The notes: a model not told the origin generated them from the letters alone. Counted from the stretch's first letter, positions 51,982 to 62,972 are shown. The stretch is 64,000 nucleotides of DNA from Defluviicoccus sp. (GCA_028820505.1 JAPPIT010000225.1:64356-128355); one strand, 5' to 3'. Made by a program: numbers and translations.

Positions 51982-53046
51982 ATGAGTGAAGATTTCGACG
52001 CCTTCAAGGGGGTGCTTGGCCGTGTCGCCGACGGCCATCGGTTGAGCGAGCGGGAGGCCGAGAGCGCATTCGACACGATCATGACCGGCAACGCGACGCC
52101 GGCGCAGATCGGCGCGTTCCTGATGGCGCTCCGGTTGCGCGGGGAGACCGTCGACGAGATCACCGGGGCGGCCAGGACGATGCGCGACAAGGCGGCTCGG
52201 ATCGACGCCCCGGCCGGGGCCATCGACGTTGTCGGCACCGGCGGCGACGGCGCCGGCACCCTGAACATTTCGACCGCGGCGGCGCTGCTCGTCGCGGGCT
52301 GCGGAATACCCGTCGCAAAGCACGGAAATCGGGCTCTCTCGTCGAGAGCGGGCGCGGCCGACGTGCTGACCGCGCTCGGGGTCAATATCGACGCTTCCTT
52401 TCCGTTGATCGAGAAGTCGATCCGCGAGGCGGGAATCGGATTCATGATGGCGCCGCGCCATCACAGCGCGACCCGCCATGTGGCGGGCCCGCGGGTCGAG
52501 CTTGCGGTCCGAACGGTCTTCAACCTTCTCGGACCCCTATCCAACCCCGCCTTCGTGCGCAGGCTGCTGGTCGGCGTATTCGCACCGGAGTGGCTGGAGC
52601 CGCTGGCGGAAGTGCTGGGCCGTCTGGGTTCCGAGCGTGCCTGGGTGGTGCACGGCGCGGGCGGGCTCGACGAGTTGACCTCCTTCGGCGAGACGATGGT
52701 GGCCGAATGGTCCGGCGGCACCGTGCGGAGTTTTACCGTGACGGCCTCCGACGCCGGGCTTTCGGAGGGCCGGTTCGAGGACCTCAAGGGCGGCACCGGC
52801 GCCTATAACGCGGAGCGGCTCCGCGCCCTGCTCAACGGCGAGCCGGGCACTTACCGGGACAGCGCGATCATGACCGCCGCCGGTTCGCTGGTCGTGGCGG
52901 GGACGGCGGAGGACCTGGCCGAAGGCGCCGCGCTTGCCGCCCGCTCGATCGACGGTGGCGGGGCGCGAGCGGCGCTTGCGCGCATGGTCGAAATCTCGAA
53001 CGAGGGCACTCCGCCCGCCGGCGGTCCGGAGACCGGGGACGGATGA
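51982..53046 (+). CDS. trpD: Anthranilate phosphoribosyltransferase
   Basis: The 354-residue enzyme transfers phosphoribose to anthranilate. Motifs are VVGTGGDGAGTLNIST (PRPP binding), KHGNRALSSRAGAADVLTALG, and MMAPRHHSATRHVAGPR. In related genomes trpE and trpG stand just upstream; here the 165-base gap to ppiD has no gene and no clear Trp-rich leader peptide. The stop overlaps trpC as ATGA. Confidence 0.96.
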   Translation: MSEDFDAFKGVLGRVADGHRLSEREAESAFDTIMTGNATPAQIGAFLMALRLRGETVDEITGAARTMRDKAARIDAPAGAIDVVGTGGDGAGTLNISTAAALLVAGCGIPVAKHGNRALSSRAGAADVLTALGVNIDASFPLIEKSIREAGIGFMMAPRHHSATRHVAGPRVELAVRTVFNLLGPLSNPAFVRRLLVGVFAPEWLEPLAEVLGRLGSERAWVVHGAGGLDELTSFGETMVAEWSGGTVRSFTVTASDAGLSEGRFEDLKGGTGAYNAERLRALLNGEPGTYRDSAIMTAAGSLVVAGTAEDLAEGAALAARSIDGGGARAALARMVEISNEGTPPAGGPETGDG

Positions 53047-53843
53047 CAGACGTCCTGCAAGAGATCTGCGCCGCCAAACGGGATCACGTCGCGGCATGCA
53101 AACGACGACGGCCGATGGCGTCCGTCCTCGACGGCGCGAAGAGCGCTGCTTCTCCGCGTGGTTTTGCGGCGCGGCTCAGGCGCGCTCGGGCGGAAGGAAG
53201 ATACGGTCTCATCGCGGAAATCAAGCGAGCATCCCCGAGCAAGGGGTTGATTCGAAAGGATTTCGACCCGGAGGATCTCGCCCGGCAATATGAGGCGGGG
53301 GGCGCCACCTGCCTTTCGGTGCTCACCGATCCGCCCTATTTCAAGGGCGCGGACGAACATCTTTCCGCGGCGCGTGGATCGGTCGATCTGCCGGTCCTGC
53401 GCAAGGACTTCATGCTCGACCCCTATCAGGTGGCCGAGGCGCGGGCGATCGGCGCCGATTGTATCCTGCTGATCATGGCGGCGCTCGAGAACGACCTGGC
53501 CGGGGAGCTCGCCGACCACGCGAGGGAACTCGGGATGGATGTGCTCGTCGAGGTGCATGACGAGGAAGAGCTCGACCGCGCGCTTGCGATCGGCGGCGGT
53601 CTGGTCGGGATCAACAACCGCAACCTCAAGACCCTCAAGACGGATATCGCGACCACGCGCCGGCTGGCTCCGCTGGTTCCGCGGGACAGGCTGGTGGTCG
53701 GCGAGAGCGGGCTGTCGAGCCCGGCCGATCTTGCCTCGATGGAGGCGGCGGGCGTCACGACGTTTCTGATCGGGGAGGCGTTGATGAGCCAGAAAGACGT
53801 CAAGGCCGCGACCGAGGTCTTGCTGCGCCGCGAGGCGGCCTGA
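53043..53843 (+). CDS. trpC: Indole-3-glycerol phosphate synthase
   Basis: The 266-residue barrel enzyme follows trpD with ATGA overlap. It has [16 protein letters not shown], the [18 protein letters not shown] loop, [21 protein letters not shown] with catalytic Lys, [26 protein letters not shown] and VGESGLSS. It closes the indole ring in tryptophan synthesis. It is a stand-alone TrpC, not fused with TrpF. Confidence 0.97.
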   Translation: MTDVLQEICAAKRDHVAACKRRRPMASVLDGAKSAASPRGFAARLRRARAEGRYGLIAEIKRASPSKGLIRKDFDPEDLARQYEAGGATCLSVLTDPPYFKGADEHLSAARGSVDLPVLRKDFMLDPYQVAEARAIGADCILLIMAALENDLAGELADHARELGMDVLVEVHDEEELDRALAIGGGLVGINNRNLKTLKTDIATTRRLAPLVPRDRLVVGESGLSSPADLASMEAAGVTTFLIGEALMSQKDVKAATEVLLRREAA

Positions 53844-53847
53844 CGCG

Positions 53848-54324
53848 ATGGCCGAATTCAGCCATCTCGACTCGGAAGGCAGGGCCGTGATGGTCGATGT
53901 CTCGGACAAGGAGGTCACCGAGCGCACGGCGACGGCACGCGGCACCGTGTCGATGGCGCCGGAGACGGTCCGCAAGATCGTCGCGGGCGGCGTCTCCAAG
54001 GGGGATGTGCTCACGGTCGCCCGGCTCGCCGGAATCATGGCGGCCAAGCGGACGGCCGAACTGATCCCGCTCTGTCATCCCCTGGCGCTCACGGCGATCA
54101 ATGTCGATTTGCGTTGCGACGAACCGGGCGGCGCCGTCGATATCGAGGCGACCTGCCGACTCGCCGGACGGACCGGCGTGGAGATGGAAGCGTTGACGGC
54201 GGTCGGCGTCGCCGCGCTCACCGTCTACGACATGTGCAAGGCGGTGGACCGCGGCATGCGGATCGGCGACATACGCCTCGTCCACAAGGCGGGCGGCCGG
54301 TCCGGCACGTTCGAAGCCCGCTGA
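53848..54324 (+). CDS. moaC: Cyclic pyranopterin monophosphate synthase
   Basis: The 158-residue enzyme acts with MoaA in the first stage of molybdenum-cofactor synthesis. It opens [21 protein letters not shown], and has the active-site blocks [25 protein letters not shown] and [10 protein letters not shown]. It starts 4 bases after trpC and its stop overlaps the moeA start (TGATG). The molybdenum hydroxylase subunit at the left edge would need this cofactor. Confidence 0.97.
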   Translation: MAEFSHLDSEGRAVMVDVSDKEVTERTATARGTVSMAPETVRKIVAGGVSKGDVLTVARLAGIMAAKRTAELIPLCHPLALTAINVDLRCDEPGGAVDIEATCRLAGRTGVEMEALTAVGVAALTVYDMCKAVDRGMRIGDIRLVHKAGGRSGTFEAR

Positions 54325-55544
54325 TGATCTCGGTCGCCGAAGCGCGCGAACGTATCCTGGCCGCGCTCGAGCCGATGCCGGCGGAGCAGGTGGGGCTCGG
54401 CTGGGCGCTGGGGCGCGTTCTCGCCGAGGACGCGGCGGCGCGCCGCACGCAGCCGCCGCTCGCCGTCTCCGCGATGGACGGCTACGCGGTGCGCGCCGAC
54501 GACGTGGGCACCCTCCCCGCCCGGCTCAAGGTCGTCGGCTATGCGCCCGCGGGCCACGCTTTCGAAGGCACGGTCGGAACCGGGGAAGCGGTCCGCATCT
54601 TCACCGGCGCGCCGGTGCCGGACGGCGCCGATGCCATCGTGATCCAGGAAAACACCAGGGAAGCGGATGGCGGGTGCATCGAGGTCGTCGACGGGAAGGC
54701 TCCCGAGGGCCGCTATGTGCGCCCCGCCGGCCTCGACTTCCAGGAGGGCGATGTGCTGCTGAAGGCGGGCCGGGTATTGACGGCGCGCGATGTCGGGCTG
54801 GCGGCCGGCATGAATCTTCCGTGGCTCAAGGTGCGGCGCAAACCGCGCGTGGCGATCCTCGCGACGGGCGACGAGATCGTCATGCCGGGCGAACCGATCG
54901 GGCCCGACCAGATCGTCAGCTCCAATGCGCTGGCGCTGGCCGGTCTGGTGACCGCTCTGGGTGCCATTCCGGTCGATCTCGGTATCGCGCCCGATACGGC
55001 GGAGTCGCTTAGAGCAATGGCGGCGGGCGCGCGCGGCACCGATCTCGTTCTGACCACAGGCGGCGCCTCCGTCGGCGACCACGACCTGGTGCGGAGCGTC
55101 CTTGGCGAGGCCGGTCTCAAAGTCGATTTCTGGCGCATCGCGATGCGGCCCGGAAAGCCGCTGATATTCGGCCGTTTGAACGAAACCCCGTTGCTCGGGC
55201 TTCCCGGCAACCCGGTTTCCTCGATGGTCTGCGCGATGATTTTCCTGAGGCCGGCGCTGCGTGCCCTGTCGGCCGCGGCGTCTCCCCCGGATGATAGCGA
55301 GCCCGCGCGGCTCGGCGCCGATCTCGGCGGGAACGACGAGCGCGAGGATTATCTGAGAGCCTCGCTCGCGGCGGACGCGCAGGGCGGCCTGACGGCGACT
55401 CCGTTCGACATTCAGGACAGCTCCATGTTCGCGAACATGGCCCGTGCCGACTGCCTGATCGTCCGCGAGCCCTTCGCGCCCGCCGCGCCGAAGGGTGCGC
55501 CGGTTCGGGTCTTGCGGCTACAGGGCGGCGTCGTGGGCATCTGA
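54324..55544 (+). CDS. moeA: Molybdopterin molybdenumtransferase
   Basis: The 406-residue enzyme inserts molybdate into adenylated molybdopterin. It shows SAMDGYAVRADD, RIFTGAPVPDGADAIV, GDEIV with SSNALALAGL, VLTTGGASVGDHDLV and MRPGKPLIFGR plus LPGNPVSSMV, all typical of MoeA. The start overlaps the moaC stop, and longer starts lie inside moaC. It ends 116 bases before lexA. Confidence 0.96.
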   Translation: MISVAEARERILAALEPMPAEQVGLGWALGRVLAEDAAARRTQPPLAVSAMDGYAVRADDVGTLPARLKVVGYAPAGHAFEGTVGTGEAVRIFTGAPVPDGADAIVIQENTREADGGCIEVVDGKAPEGRYVRPAGLDFQEGDVLLKAGRVLTARDVGLAAGMNLPWLKVRRKPRVAILATGDEIVMPGEPIGPDQIVSSNALALAGLVTALGAIPVDLGIAPDTAESLRAMAAGARGTDLVLTTGGASVGDHDLVRSVLGEAGLKVDFWRIAMRPGKPLIFGRLNETPLLGLPGNPVSSMVCAMIFLRPALRALSAAASPPDDSEPARLGADLGGNDEREDYLRASLAADAQGGLTATPFDIQDSSMFANMARADCLIVREPFAPAAPKGAPVRVLRLQGGVVGI

Positions 55545-55572
55545 GGAACGAATCGGTATCCGCATCGGGCTG

Positions 55573-55601
55573 TTGACCGGAAACCGGAACTTTACTAGAA
55601 C
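55573..55601 (+). promoter_or_regulatory. lexA promoter
   Basis: TTGACC, 17 bases, TAGAAC gives a good sigma-70-type promoter 60 bases before the lexA start. Its -10 box is part of the SOS box described next, so LexA bound there would block RNA polymerase. Confidence 0.7.
55587..55601. promoter_or_regulatory. SOS box (LexA operator), alphaproteobacterial type
   Basis: GAAC-TTTACTA-GAAC on the plus strand equals GTTC-N7-GTTC on the minus strand, the direct-repeat LexA site known from alphaproteobacteria. It overlaps the spacer and the -10 box of the lexA promoter, as expected for autoregulation. Confidence 0.88.
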
Positions 55602-55660
55602 ATGTGTCGATGTTTATGTTTCGTTCCATATCTGGTAGCGATACAGCCGAACGGTGACCC

Positions 55661-56362
55661 ATGCTGACGCCCAAGCAATACGAGCTTCTGGCCTATGTCG
55701 ACACCTTCATCGGCCAGCACGGAGTTTCGCCCTCCTTCGACGAGATGAAGGAGGCGCTTAACCTCAAGTCGAAGTCGGGCATCCACCGCCTGATCGTCGC
55801 CCTCGAGGAGCGCGGCTTCATCCGCCGCCTGCCCCACCGGGCACGCGCGTTGGAGGTGCTGCGCCGGCCGGAGAAGATGGCGGAATCGGCCCCCAAGCGG
55901 AGCGGCATGTTCGCCCCCCGGGTGATCGAGGGGGACTTCTCCAACGAACTTGGCGGAACCAGCGGCGGCGACGGCCAGGAGATGATCGAGATGCCGCTTT
56001 ACGGTCGTATCGCCGCGGGCGTCCCCATCGAAGCGCTGCGCGACAACACGCGCAGCTTCTCCATGCCGCAATCGCTGCTGGGTTCGGGAGAACATTACGC
56101 CCTCGAAGTGGAGGGCGATTCCATGATCGAGGCCGGGATCCACGATGGCGACTTCGCGGTGATCCGGCGCGGCGACACGGCGGAGAACGGCAATATCGTC
56201 GTCGCGCTGCTGGGCGATGAAGAGGTCACGCTCAAGCGGTTTCGCCGCCGTGGCGATTCGATCGCGCTCGAACCCGCCAACCCCAAGCACGAAACCCGGA
56301 TCTTCGGTCCCGACCAGGTAAAGGTTCAGGGCCGTCTCGTCTGTCTGTTCCGCCAGTACTGA
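55661..56362 (+). CDS. lexA: LexA repressor
   Basis: The 233-residue repressor has a winged-helix DNA-binding domain ([25 protein letters not shown]..., recognition helix near residues 38-50), a linker, and the S24 autoprotease domain with cleavage site Ala119-Gly120, catalytic Ser154 in [10 protein letters not shown] and Lys192 in VTLKRF. RecA-stimulated self-cleavage induces the SOS response. Its own promoter carries an SOS box. The last 37 bases overlap the convergent comEC end. Confidence 0.97.
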   Translation: MLTPKQYELLAYVDTFIGQHGVSPSFDEMKEALNLKSKSGIHRLIVALEERGFIRRLPHRARALEVLRRPEKMAESAPKRSGMFAPRVIEGDFSNELGGTSGGDGQEMIEMPLYGRIAAGVPIEALRDNTRSFSMPQSLLGSGEHYALEVEGDSMIEAGIHDGDFAVIRRGDTAENGNIVVALLGDEEVTLKRFRRRGDSIALEPANPKHETRIFGPDQVKVQGRLVCLFRQY

Positions 56363-58446
56363 GCCACCCACGGGCGTTCGCCTCGGGCTTGGCGCGCGCT
56401 CAGGACGCGCGGCCCGTCCGGTTCGAGCCAGATCGCCAGCGCGCCCTCGCGCCGCCGCTGACGCAGATCGATCAGCGTCGCGGGTTTCGGGCATCTCTTT
56501 CGGGCAATCCGGACCGAGGCGATCAGCAATGTCGCCTTGTGGCAGTCTTCCAGAAGGGCGGCGCGGTCGAAAACGATCGCTACCGAGTCCGGGCCTCGAT
56601 TCAGAATGCATCCGATCCCGTCGCAGGCGAACGCGGCGGTCCTTGCCGCGCGCCCGCCGGGCCACGGGGCGGGTTCGGCGAGCCCGGCGCTCCTGAGCCA
56701 ATATTCGCGGGTAAACCGGCGCGTTCCGGGAGCGATCGCGAGCTCGTCCCCCAGCCGCACCGCAACCGCGCGAGGATCGAGGCCCGCCAGGATATCGGGC
56801 GGTCTCTCCCGAGCCCCCGTCAGCACGGCGGCAAGAATCGGGATCAGGCCGAGCATCCTCAACCGGCCGCGCCAAAGACAGAGCCACAATCCGCCGCAAG
56901 TGGCCAGGGCAAGGAACGCGGCCGGCATCGCGGGAACGAGGAGGACGGCTGAAGGCCATGACGACACGGCCTTCGCGATGGCGACGACCGCGGCGATTCC
57001 CCACCCCATGGGCTCCAGCCCCAGCGCTTCCAGCCCCAGCGGCATCAGCAGGAACGCGACGATGGCGCACGGCATGATCCAAAGCCCGGTGATCGGGACT
57101 GCCAGGACGTTGGCGACGATTCCAAAAACGGCGAAACGATTGAAATGGTATATCGCGTAGGGTCCCGTCGCGAGACCGGCGATCAATGTCGTCATCCCGA
57201 CGCCGAGCGCGTAGAGAGCGATGCGCCGCGCGATACCGGCATCCGCGCGCCAGCCGGCGAAACGGCCGCTGATCGCCTCGTAGAATGCGACCAGGGCAAC
57301 CACGGCCGCGAACGACATCTGAAAGCTCGCGCCCAACAGGCTTTCGGGCGCGATCAGAAGGACCACCGCCGCCGCGACGGCGACCAGCCTCATCGAAATC
57401 GCGGCACGGTCGAGCATGACCGCGAGCAGGACCACCGAGAGCATGACGAAGGCGCGCTGGGTGGGGATCGAGGCTCCCGAAATTAACAGGTAGACCAGCG
57501 CACCCGCGAGCGCGCCGGCCGCCGCCCATTTCTTGATCGGATAGCGCAGCGCAATGAAGGGGACCGCGGCGAGCGCAGCCCTCAACCCGCCGAACAGAAG
57601 GGCCGCCACGAGCGAGAAATGAAGTCCCGAGATCGCCAGCAGATGAGCGAGCCCGGCGTCGCGCATCGCGACCAGAACCGGTTCCGGAATGCCGCCGCGC
57701 TCTCCCGCGGTCAGCGCGGCGGCAATGGCGCCGTCTTCGCCCGGCAGAACGTTCGCGATCCTTTGAACGATCCTCTGGCGGAGGAGATCGATGCGGGCGC
57801 GGAGACCGGGCGGATCGCGGGCCGGCGCGATCGTCGGTCGCGATACGGCGAAACCGACCGCGCCCAGCTGCCGGTACCAGGCCCGTCGTGCGAAATCGAA
57901 CCCTCCGGGGATGACCGGCGCGAGCGGAGGCTGGAGGATTGCGCGCACCGAAAGAATTGCGCCCGGCTGGAGCCCGGCGTCGGCGGAACGAACGCCGATG
58001 CGAATGCGCCGGGGAGTCCGTTCGGCTGGAAGACCTGAAATCCGTGCCCGGGAGATCGTCACTCGCCGCGCGCCGCGCCTGTCGAGCGATACCGTCTCGA
58101 CGGTCCCGGTCACCGTTACCGGCCCGATGCGCCGTTCGAGCACCGGCGCCTCCACCGCGACCGTTCGGACCTGGGCGAGAGAGAACCCGCCGGCCAGGGC
58201 AGCGAGCCCGATCAGAACGGGGCCCCAGGGTCGGCGCCTGAGGACGAACGCGGCCGTAACCAGCGCCAGGGACGAAACGATGAGCCAGGATGCCGGCTCA
58301 TGGGGCAGGGAGAAATAGGTCGCGATCCCGAGCCCGAGCGCGACGGGAAGCCACAGAACCCAGCGATCCCGCTCGGCGGCGATGGCGGAGGGAAAACCGG
58401 ATGCGGTGCCGGTCGGGATACCCGCGTTGCCAAGCCCTCGGTTCAT
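56326..58446 (-). CDS. comEC: ComEC/Rec2-family DNA-uptake membrane protein
   Basis: The 706-residue polytopic protein has an N-terminal DUF4131 region with two or three helices, an OB-like segment ([21 protein letters not shown]), and the Competence domain beginning [36 protein letters not shown], with many helices. The C-terminal part (from about residue 540) aligns in position with the metallo-beta-lactamase-like domain but shows no HxHxDH motif, as is common in alphaproteobacteria. It would form the inner-membrane DNA channel if the cell is competent; other com genes are not seen here. Confidence 0.9.
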   Translation of the reverse strand: MNRGLGNAGIPTGTASGFPSAIAAERDRWVLWLPVALGLGIATYFSLPHEPASWLIVSSLALVTAAFVLRRRPWGPVLIGLAALAGGFSLAQVRTVAVEAPVLERRIGPVTVTGTVETVSLDRRGARRVTISRARISGLPAERTPRRIRIGVRSADAGLQPGAILSVRAILQPPLAPVIPGGFDFARRAWYRQLGAVGFAVSRPTIAPARDPPGLRARIDLLRQRIVQRIANVLPGEDGAIAAALTAGERGGIPEPVLVAMRDAGLAHLLAISGLHFSLVAALLFGGLRAALAAVPFIALRYPIKKWAAAGALAGALVYLLISGASIPTQRAFVMLSVVLLAVMLDRAAISMRLVAVAAAVVLLIAPESLLGASFQMSFAAVVALVAFYEAISGRFAGWRADAGIARRIALYALGVGMTTLIAGLATGPYAIYHFNRFAVFGIVANVLAVPITGLWIMPCAIVAFLLMPLGLEALGLEPMGWGIAAVVAIAKAVSSWPSAVLLVPAMPAAFLALATCGGLWLCLWRGRLRMLGLIPILAAVLTGARERPPDILAGLDPRAVAVRLGDELAIAPGTRRFTREYWLRSAGLAEPAPWPGGRAARTAAFACDGIGCILNRGPDSVAIVFDRAALLEDCHKATLLIASVRIARKRCPKPATLIDLRQRRREGALAIWLEPDGPRVLSARQARGERPWVAQYWRNRQTRRP

Positions 58447-58517
58447 CGTGTAAGCGCACGCTTGCGCCGGGGCTCTCGCGCCGCGGTACCGATGAACCGG
58501 CTCCCAGAGGATCCGCC

Positions 58518-59927
58518 ATGACGGTCGTCACCCGCTTCGCTCCCTCGCCGACCGGGTTTCTTCATATCGGCGGCGCGCGGACGGCGCTGTTCAACTGGCT
58601 GTATGCGCGCCACCACGGCGGCCGGTTCCTGCTGAGGATCGAGGATACCGACCGCCGCCGTTCCACCGACGAGGCGGTCGCGGCGATTTTCGATGGCCTG
58701 TCGTGGCTCGGGCTCGACTGGGACGATGAGCCGGTGCGCCAGTTCTCGCGTCTCCCGAGCCACGTCGAGGCGGCGCACCGCCTGCTCGATGAAGGAAAGG
58801 CCTATCGCTGTTATGCCACGCCGGAAGAGCTCGCGGACATGCGCGAGCGGGCCAAGGCCGAAGGGCGCAGGATGCTCTACGACGGGCGCTGGCGCGACCG
58901 CGATCCCGGCGACGCGCCGTCGGGCGTCGATCCGGTCATTCGCTTCAAGGCGCCTCGCGAAGGCGAAACCGTCGTCGAGGATGCCGTGCAAGGCACGGTC
59001 CGCGTGGCGAACGGCCAACTCGACGACATGGTGTTGCTCAGGAGCGACGGAACGCCGACCTACATGCTTGCGGTCGTGGTCGACGATCACGACATGGGGA
59101 TCACCCATGCGATCCGGGGCGACGATCATCTCAACAACGCCTTTCGCCAGACCCAGCTTTTTCGCGCGCTGGGCTGGGAAGCGCCGGCTTATGCCCATAT
59201 TCCCCTGATCCACGGCGCCGACGGCGCCAAGCTGTCCAAGCGGCACGGCGCGCTGGGCGTCGAAGCCTATCGCGATATGGGCATTCTTCCCGACGCGCTG
59301 GCGAACGGATTGCTGCGCCTCGGATGGAGCCATGGGGACGATGAGATAATCGCCCGGGACCAGGCGATCGAGTGGTTCGATCTCGACCGTGTCGGGCGCG
59401 GCGCGGCGCGGTTCGATCTCGACAAGTTGATGAGCCTCAACGCGCATTACATCCAGCAGACGAAGCCCCATGCGCTCGTGGAATCGATCCGACCCCACCT
59501 TGAGCGGGCTATCGGAAAGGCGCTCGGCTCGGACAACACCGATCGGCTGATACGCGCGATGCCCGGCCTCGCGCCACGCGCGAACAACCTCGTTTCTCTG
59601 GCGGAAAGCGCCGCCTTCTATGTCGCCGAGCGGCCCATAGCGGTCGACGCAAAAGCGGCGAGACAGCTGGGAGAGGACTCCAGGTCGGCGCTCTCGGAAT
59701 TGCTCGACGTATTCGACGCGCTCGACTCCTGGGAAGAGGACAAGATCGAGATGGCGGTTCGCGGCTTCGCACAGGCTCAGGGTGCCAAGCTGGGCGCTGT
59801 TGCACAACCTTTGCGGGCATGTCTTGTCGGAAAGACCGTGTCGCCCGGAATATTCGAGGTCGCCGCGGTTCTCGGACGGGAGGAGACGCTCGACCGTATC
59901 CGGGACGCTCTGGGGTCCGATGAATGA
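58518..59927 (+). CDS. gltX: Glutamate--tRNA ligase
   Basis: The 469-residue class I synthetase has the HIGH-type motif [18 protein letters not shown] and the KMSKS-type KLSKRHGA. Anticodon-binding helices fill the C-terminal third. It charges tRNA-Glu. Start at [11 protein letters not shown] with an AGAGGA site; the frame is open upstream only inside comEC's promoter and coding region. It is divergent from comEC with 71 bases between. Confidence 0.97.
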   Translation: MTVVTRFAPSPTGFLHIGGARTALFNWLYARHHGGRFLLRIEDTDRRRSTDEAVAAIFDGLSWLGLDWDDEPVRQFSRLPSHVEAAHRLLDEGKAYRCYATPEELADMRERAKAEGRRMLYDGRWRDRDPGDAPSGVDPVIRFKAPREGETVVEDAVQGTVRVANGQLDDMVLLRSDGTPTYMLAVVVDDHDMGITHAIRGDDHLNNAFRQTQLFRALGWEAPAYAHIPLIHGADGAKLSKRHGALGVEAYRDMGILPDALANGLLRLGWSHGDDEIIARDQAIEWFDLDRVGRGAARFDLDKLMSLNAHYIQQTKPHALVESIRPHLERAIGKALGSDNTDRLIRAMPGLAPRANNLVSLAESAAFYVAERPIAVDAKAARQLGEDSRSALSELLDVFDALDSWEEDKIEMAVRGFAQAQGAKLGAVAQPLRACLVGKTVSPGIFEVAAVLGREETLDRIRDALGSDE

Positions 59928-59947
59928 GAGGTGCGCAGCCCGTCAAT

Positions 59948-59975
59948 TTGATCTGAAGGCGCGAAATCTTTAAAG
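59948..59975 (+). promoter_or_regulatory. Possible gltA promoter
   Basis: In the 98-base gap after gltX, TTGATC and TTAAAG stand 16 bases apart about 50 bases before gltA. The match is weak to moderate. A GC-rich inverted repeat follows it. Confidence 0.3.
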
Positions 59976-59981
59976 TCCGGC

Positions 59982-59998
59982 GCCGGCGCGCCGCCGGC
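59982..59998. repeat. Inverted repeat upstream of gltA
   Basis: GCCGGC, five bases, GCCGGC can form a short hairpin in the gltA leader. No T-run follows, so it is not a typical intrinsic terminator. It may be a regulatory or merely GC-driven structure. Confidence 0.4.
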
Positions 59999-60025
59999 AA
60001 TTCATGTCAATGGGGGATTGTGGAG

Positions 60026-61354
60026 ATGGGCAACGACGCCACGCGTGGCAACGACGCGCCGGAGGACAGCATCACGATCGTCAACAATGCCTCCGGCGAC
60101 AAGGTCACGTTCCCCGTCCTGCAGGGCAGCTGCGGCCCCAAGGTGATCGACATCCGCAAGCTCTACGGCGCGACGGACATGTTCACCTACGACCCGGGGT
60201 TCACCGCCACCGGGAGTTGCGAGTCCAAGATCACCTTCATCGACGGCGAGGCCGGCATCCTCCTGCATCGCGGTTATCCGATCGAGGATCTCGCCGCGCA
60301 CAGCGACTTCATGGAAGTCTGCTATCTCCTGCTATACGGGGAGCTTCCGACGCCGGAAGAGAAGGACACGTTCGTGCATTCCATCACCTTCCACACGATG
60401 GTGCACGAGCAACTCCACAAGTTCATCGACGGCTTCCGGCGCGATGCGCATCCCATGGCGATCATGTGCGGCATCGTCGGCGCGCTTTCCGCCTTCTACC
60501 ACGACAGCACCGACATCGCCGATCCCTACCAGCGCATGGTCGCGTCCTACCGCATGATCGCGAAGATGCCGACCATCGCGGCATGGGCGTTCAAATATTC
60601 TCTGGGGCAGCCGTTCATCTACCCGCGCAACGACCTGACCTATGCCGAAAATTTCATCCACATGATGTTCGCGACGCCGTGCGAGGACTACGAGATCAGC
60701 CCGGTGATCGCAAAGGCCCTCGACCGGATCCTGATCCTGCACGCCGATCATGAACAGAACGCTTCGACGTCGACGGTGCGGCTGGCCGGTTCCAGCGGCG
60801 CCAACCCGTTCGCCTGCATCGCGGCCGGCATCGCAAGCCTGTGGGGTCCCGCGCATGGCGGCGCCAACGAAGCTGTGCTCAACATGCTCAACGAGATCGG
60901 CAGTCCCAACCGGATAGGCGAGTTCGTCGACAAAGCGAAGAAGCCCGACGACCCGTTCCGCCTGATGGGTTTCGGGCACCGGGTCTACAAGAATTTCGAT
61001 CCCCGGGCGCGTCTCATGCGGGAATCCTGCCACGAGGTGCTCGACGAGCTCGGGGTCGAGAACGAGCCGCTGCTCGAGCTGGCGATGGAGCTCGAACGCA
61101 TCGCGCTGGAAGACGAGTACTTCGTCGAGCGCCGGCTCTATCCCAATGTCGACTTCTATTCCGGCATCATCTTCAAGGCGATAGGCATTCCGGTCAGCAT
61201 GTTTACCGTGCTGTTCGCCGTGGCCCGGACGGTCGGCTGGGTCGCCCAGTGGAACGAGATGGTCGAGGACCCCAACCAGAAAATCGGCCGTCCCCGCCAG
61301 CTCTATACGGGATACGAGCAGCGCCCCTATGTGCCGCTCGCGGAGCGTGCCTGA
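60026..61354 (+). CDS. gltA: Citrate synthase (type II)
   Basis: The 442-residue enzyme condenses acetyl-CoA and oxaloacetate. It has the N-terminal beta-domain of hexameric bacterial enzymes ([21 protein letters not shown]), [32 protein letters not shown] with a catalytic His, and [14 protein letters not shown] with the second His, plus the catalytic Asp in FYSGI's preceding NVD. Start chosen at MGNDATRG; a GTG two codons upstream is also possible. Confidence 0.97.
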   Translation: MGNDATRGNDAPEDSITIVNNASGDKVTFPVLQGSCGPKVIDIRKLYGATDMFTYDPGFTATGSCESKITFIDGEAGILLHRGYPIEDLAAHSDFMEVCYLLLYGELPTPEEKDTFVHSITFHTMVHEQLHKFIDGFRRDAHPMAIMCGIVGALSAFYHDSTDIADPYQRMVASYRMIAKMPTIAAWAFKYSLGQPFIYPRNDLTYAENFIHMMFATPCEDYEISPVIAKALDRILILHADHEQNASTSTVRLAGSSGANPFACIAAGIASLWGPAHGGANEAVLNMLNEIGSPNRIGEFVDKAKKPDDPFRLMGFGHRVYKNFDPRARLMRESCHEVLDELGVENEPLLELAMELERIALEDEYFVERRLYPNVDFYSGIIFKAIGIPVSMFTVLFAVARTVGWVAQWNEMVEDPNQKIGRPRQLYTGYEQRPYVPLAERA

Positions 61355-61362
61355 CCGAGCGC

Positions 61363-61782
61363 TCAGGAGCGCTGGATCAGTTCGATCCGGTAGCCGTCCG
61401 GGTCTTCGATAAACGCCATATGGGTCTGGCTGCCGCCGAACTTCATCGGGCCGGGGGGCCGCGGGATGGCGACCCCTTCTTTCTCCAGCACATCGCACGT
61501 CTCGTAGACGTCCGGCACCGCGACCGCGAGATGGCCGAACGCGGAGCCGAGCTCGTAGGCGTCTTCCTGGTCCCAGTTGTGGGTCAGCTCGATCACCGTG
61601 TTGTCGGTCTCCTCGCCGTAGCCGACGAAGGCCAGCGTGAAGCGACCGTCCGGGAACTCGCGCCGCCGGAGAATATTCATGCCGAGGTGGCGGGTGTAGA
61701 AGTCGAGCGACTTTTCGAGATCCCGTACCCGGATCATCGTATGAAGAAAACGATAGTTCGACTTGTCTGCGGCATCGTTCAT
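61363..61782 (-). CDS. gloA: Lactoylglutathione lyase (glyoxalase I)
   Basis: The 139-residue metalloenzyme has FLHTMIRVRDLEKSLDFYTRHLGM with metal-ligand His, VIELTHNWDQEDAYELGSAFGHLAV with Glu and His ligands, and MAFIEDPDGYRIELIQ with the final Glu. It detoxifies methylglyoxal with glutathione. Its ATG overlaps the lpxB stop (ATGA), so it is coupled to lipid A genes, while its end converges on gltA 8 bases away. Confidence 0.95.
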   Translation of the reverse strand: MNDAADKSNYRFLHTMIRVRDLEKSLDFYTRHLGMNILRRREFPDGRFTLAFVGYGEETDNTVIELTHNWDQEDAYELGSAFGHLAVAVPDVYETCDVLEKEGVAIPRPPGPMKFGGSQTHMAFIEDPDGYRIELIQRS

Positions 61783-62972
61783 CGAAAAGCTCCCTGTTCG
61801 CTCCGGGCGCCGGACCGCCGGCGCAAGACATCGAGTATCGCTTCGGCCGCCCGGACGCTCGGGCTTTTTCCCTCCGGCCGAAGTGTTTCGAGCGCGGTTG
61901 CGGCCGCTTCGCGCTGCGCCCGGCGTGCTTGCGTGTCCCGCAGGAGCCGCAATGCCGCCTCGGCGAGTCGGCCGCCCGTGCACTTCTCCTGAAGAAACTC
62001 CGGGATCGCCGGCCGGTCAAGGATCAGGTTGACGATCGTGAAATATCGGATGCGGACCATGCGCCTGACGATCGACAGGGTAAGGGGGTTCATCCTGTAG
62101 GCGACGATCATCGGCACCCCGGCGAGCGCCAGGTCGAGCGTCACACTGCCCGATGCCGCGAGCGCCACGTCGCAGGCGGCCATCGCCGCGTGACGCTGCC
62201 GGCGGTCTCCGATGACCGTGACAGGTTCGGGCCAACGAGCCACGGCGTGCCGGATCGTATCCGTATGGGCAGGCACCGCGGGAACGACGATCCGGATCCC
62301 GGGCTCGGCGGCCGCGATCCGTCGTATCGCGTCGGCGAAGACCGGCATCAGCCGGGAGATTTCCATGCGGCGGCTTCCCGGAAGCAGCCCGATCACCGGC
62401 CCCGACCCGATACCGTGGCGGGCGCGAAACGCCAGGCCTTCCCCGGTTTCGATCTCGGCTTCCAGCCCCGGATGACCGACGAAGGTGCAGTCCAGCCCTT
62501 CCGCCTCGAAATAGGGCGGTTCGAAGGGAAGCAGGACAAGCAGATGGTCGATCTTTCTTGCGAGCTTGCGTGCCCTTCCCGGGCGCCATGCCCAGACCGT
62601 CGGCGCGACATAGTGGATCAGCGGAGCATCGACTCTTCCCAGGCGGCGCCATACGCCGTTCGCGAACGCCGGTGCGTCGATCGTCACGACCGCATCGGGG
62701 GACAGGCGTCGGATCGCCCCGGCGGTCTCCGACATCCGCCGCATGATGGACAGCGCTCGCGGCAGAACTTCCACCAGCCCCATCACGGACAACTCTTCAA
62801 TGGGAAACAGGCTCTCGAGGCCTTCGGCGGCCATCGCCTCGCCGCCGACGCCGGCGAAGCGTACCTCCTCGCCGGTCAACGTCCGCAACGCCGCCATCAG
62901 CCTGCCGCCGATCTCGTCTCCCGAGGGTTCGCCGGCGACAAGGAAGATCAGCGGCGAGGTGCTGGCCTGCAT
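61779..62972 (-). CDS. lpxB: Lipid-A-disaccharide synthase
   Basis: The 397-residue glycosyltransferase opens LIFLVAGEPSGDEIGGRLMAAL and has GVGGEAM, SVMGLVEVLPR, HYVAPTVWAWRPGR, FVGHPGLE, LLPGSRRMEI and SGSVTLDLALAGVPMIVAYRM. It links UDP-diacylglucosamine and lipid X at the inner membrane. Start at MQASTSP; upstream codons belong to the intergenic region and lpxI. It begins 16 bases after lpxI. Confidence 0.96.
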   Translation of the reverse strand: MQASTSPLIFLVAGEPSGDEIGGRLMAALRTLTGEEVRFAGVGGEAMAAEGLESLFPIEELSVMGLVEVLPRALSIMRRMSETAGAIRRLSPDAVVTIDAPAFANGVWRRLGRVDAPLIHYVAPTVWAWRPGRARKLARKIDHLLVLLPFEPPYFEAEGLDCTFVGHPGLEAEIETGEGLAFRARHGIGSGPVIGLLPGSRRMEISRLMPVFADAIRRIAAAEPGIRIVVPAVPAHTDTIRHAVARWPEPVTVIGDRRQRHAAMAACDVALAASGSVTLDLALAGVPMIVAYRMNPLTLSIVRRMVRIRYFTIVNLILDRPAIPEFLQEKCTGGRLAEAALRLLRDTQARRAQREAAATALETLRPEGKSPSVRAAEAILDVLRRRSGARSEQGAFR

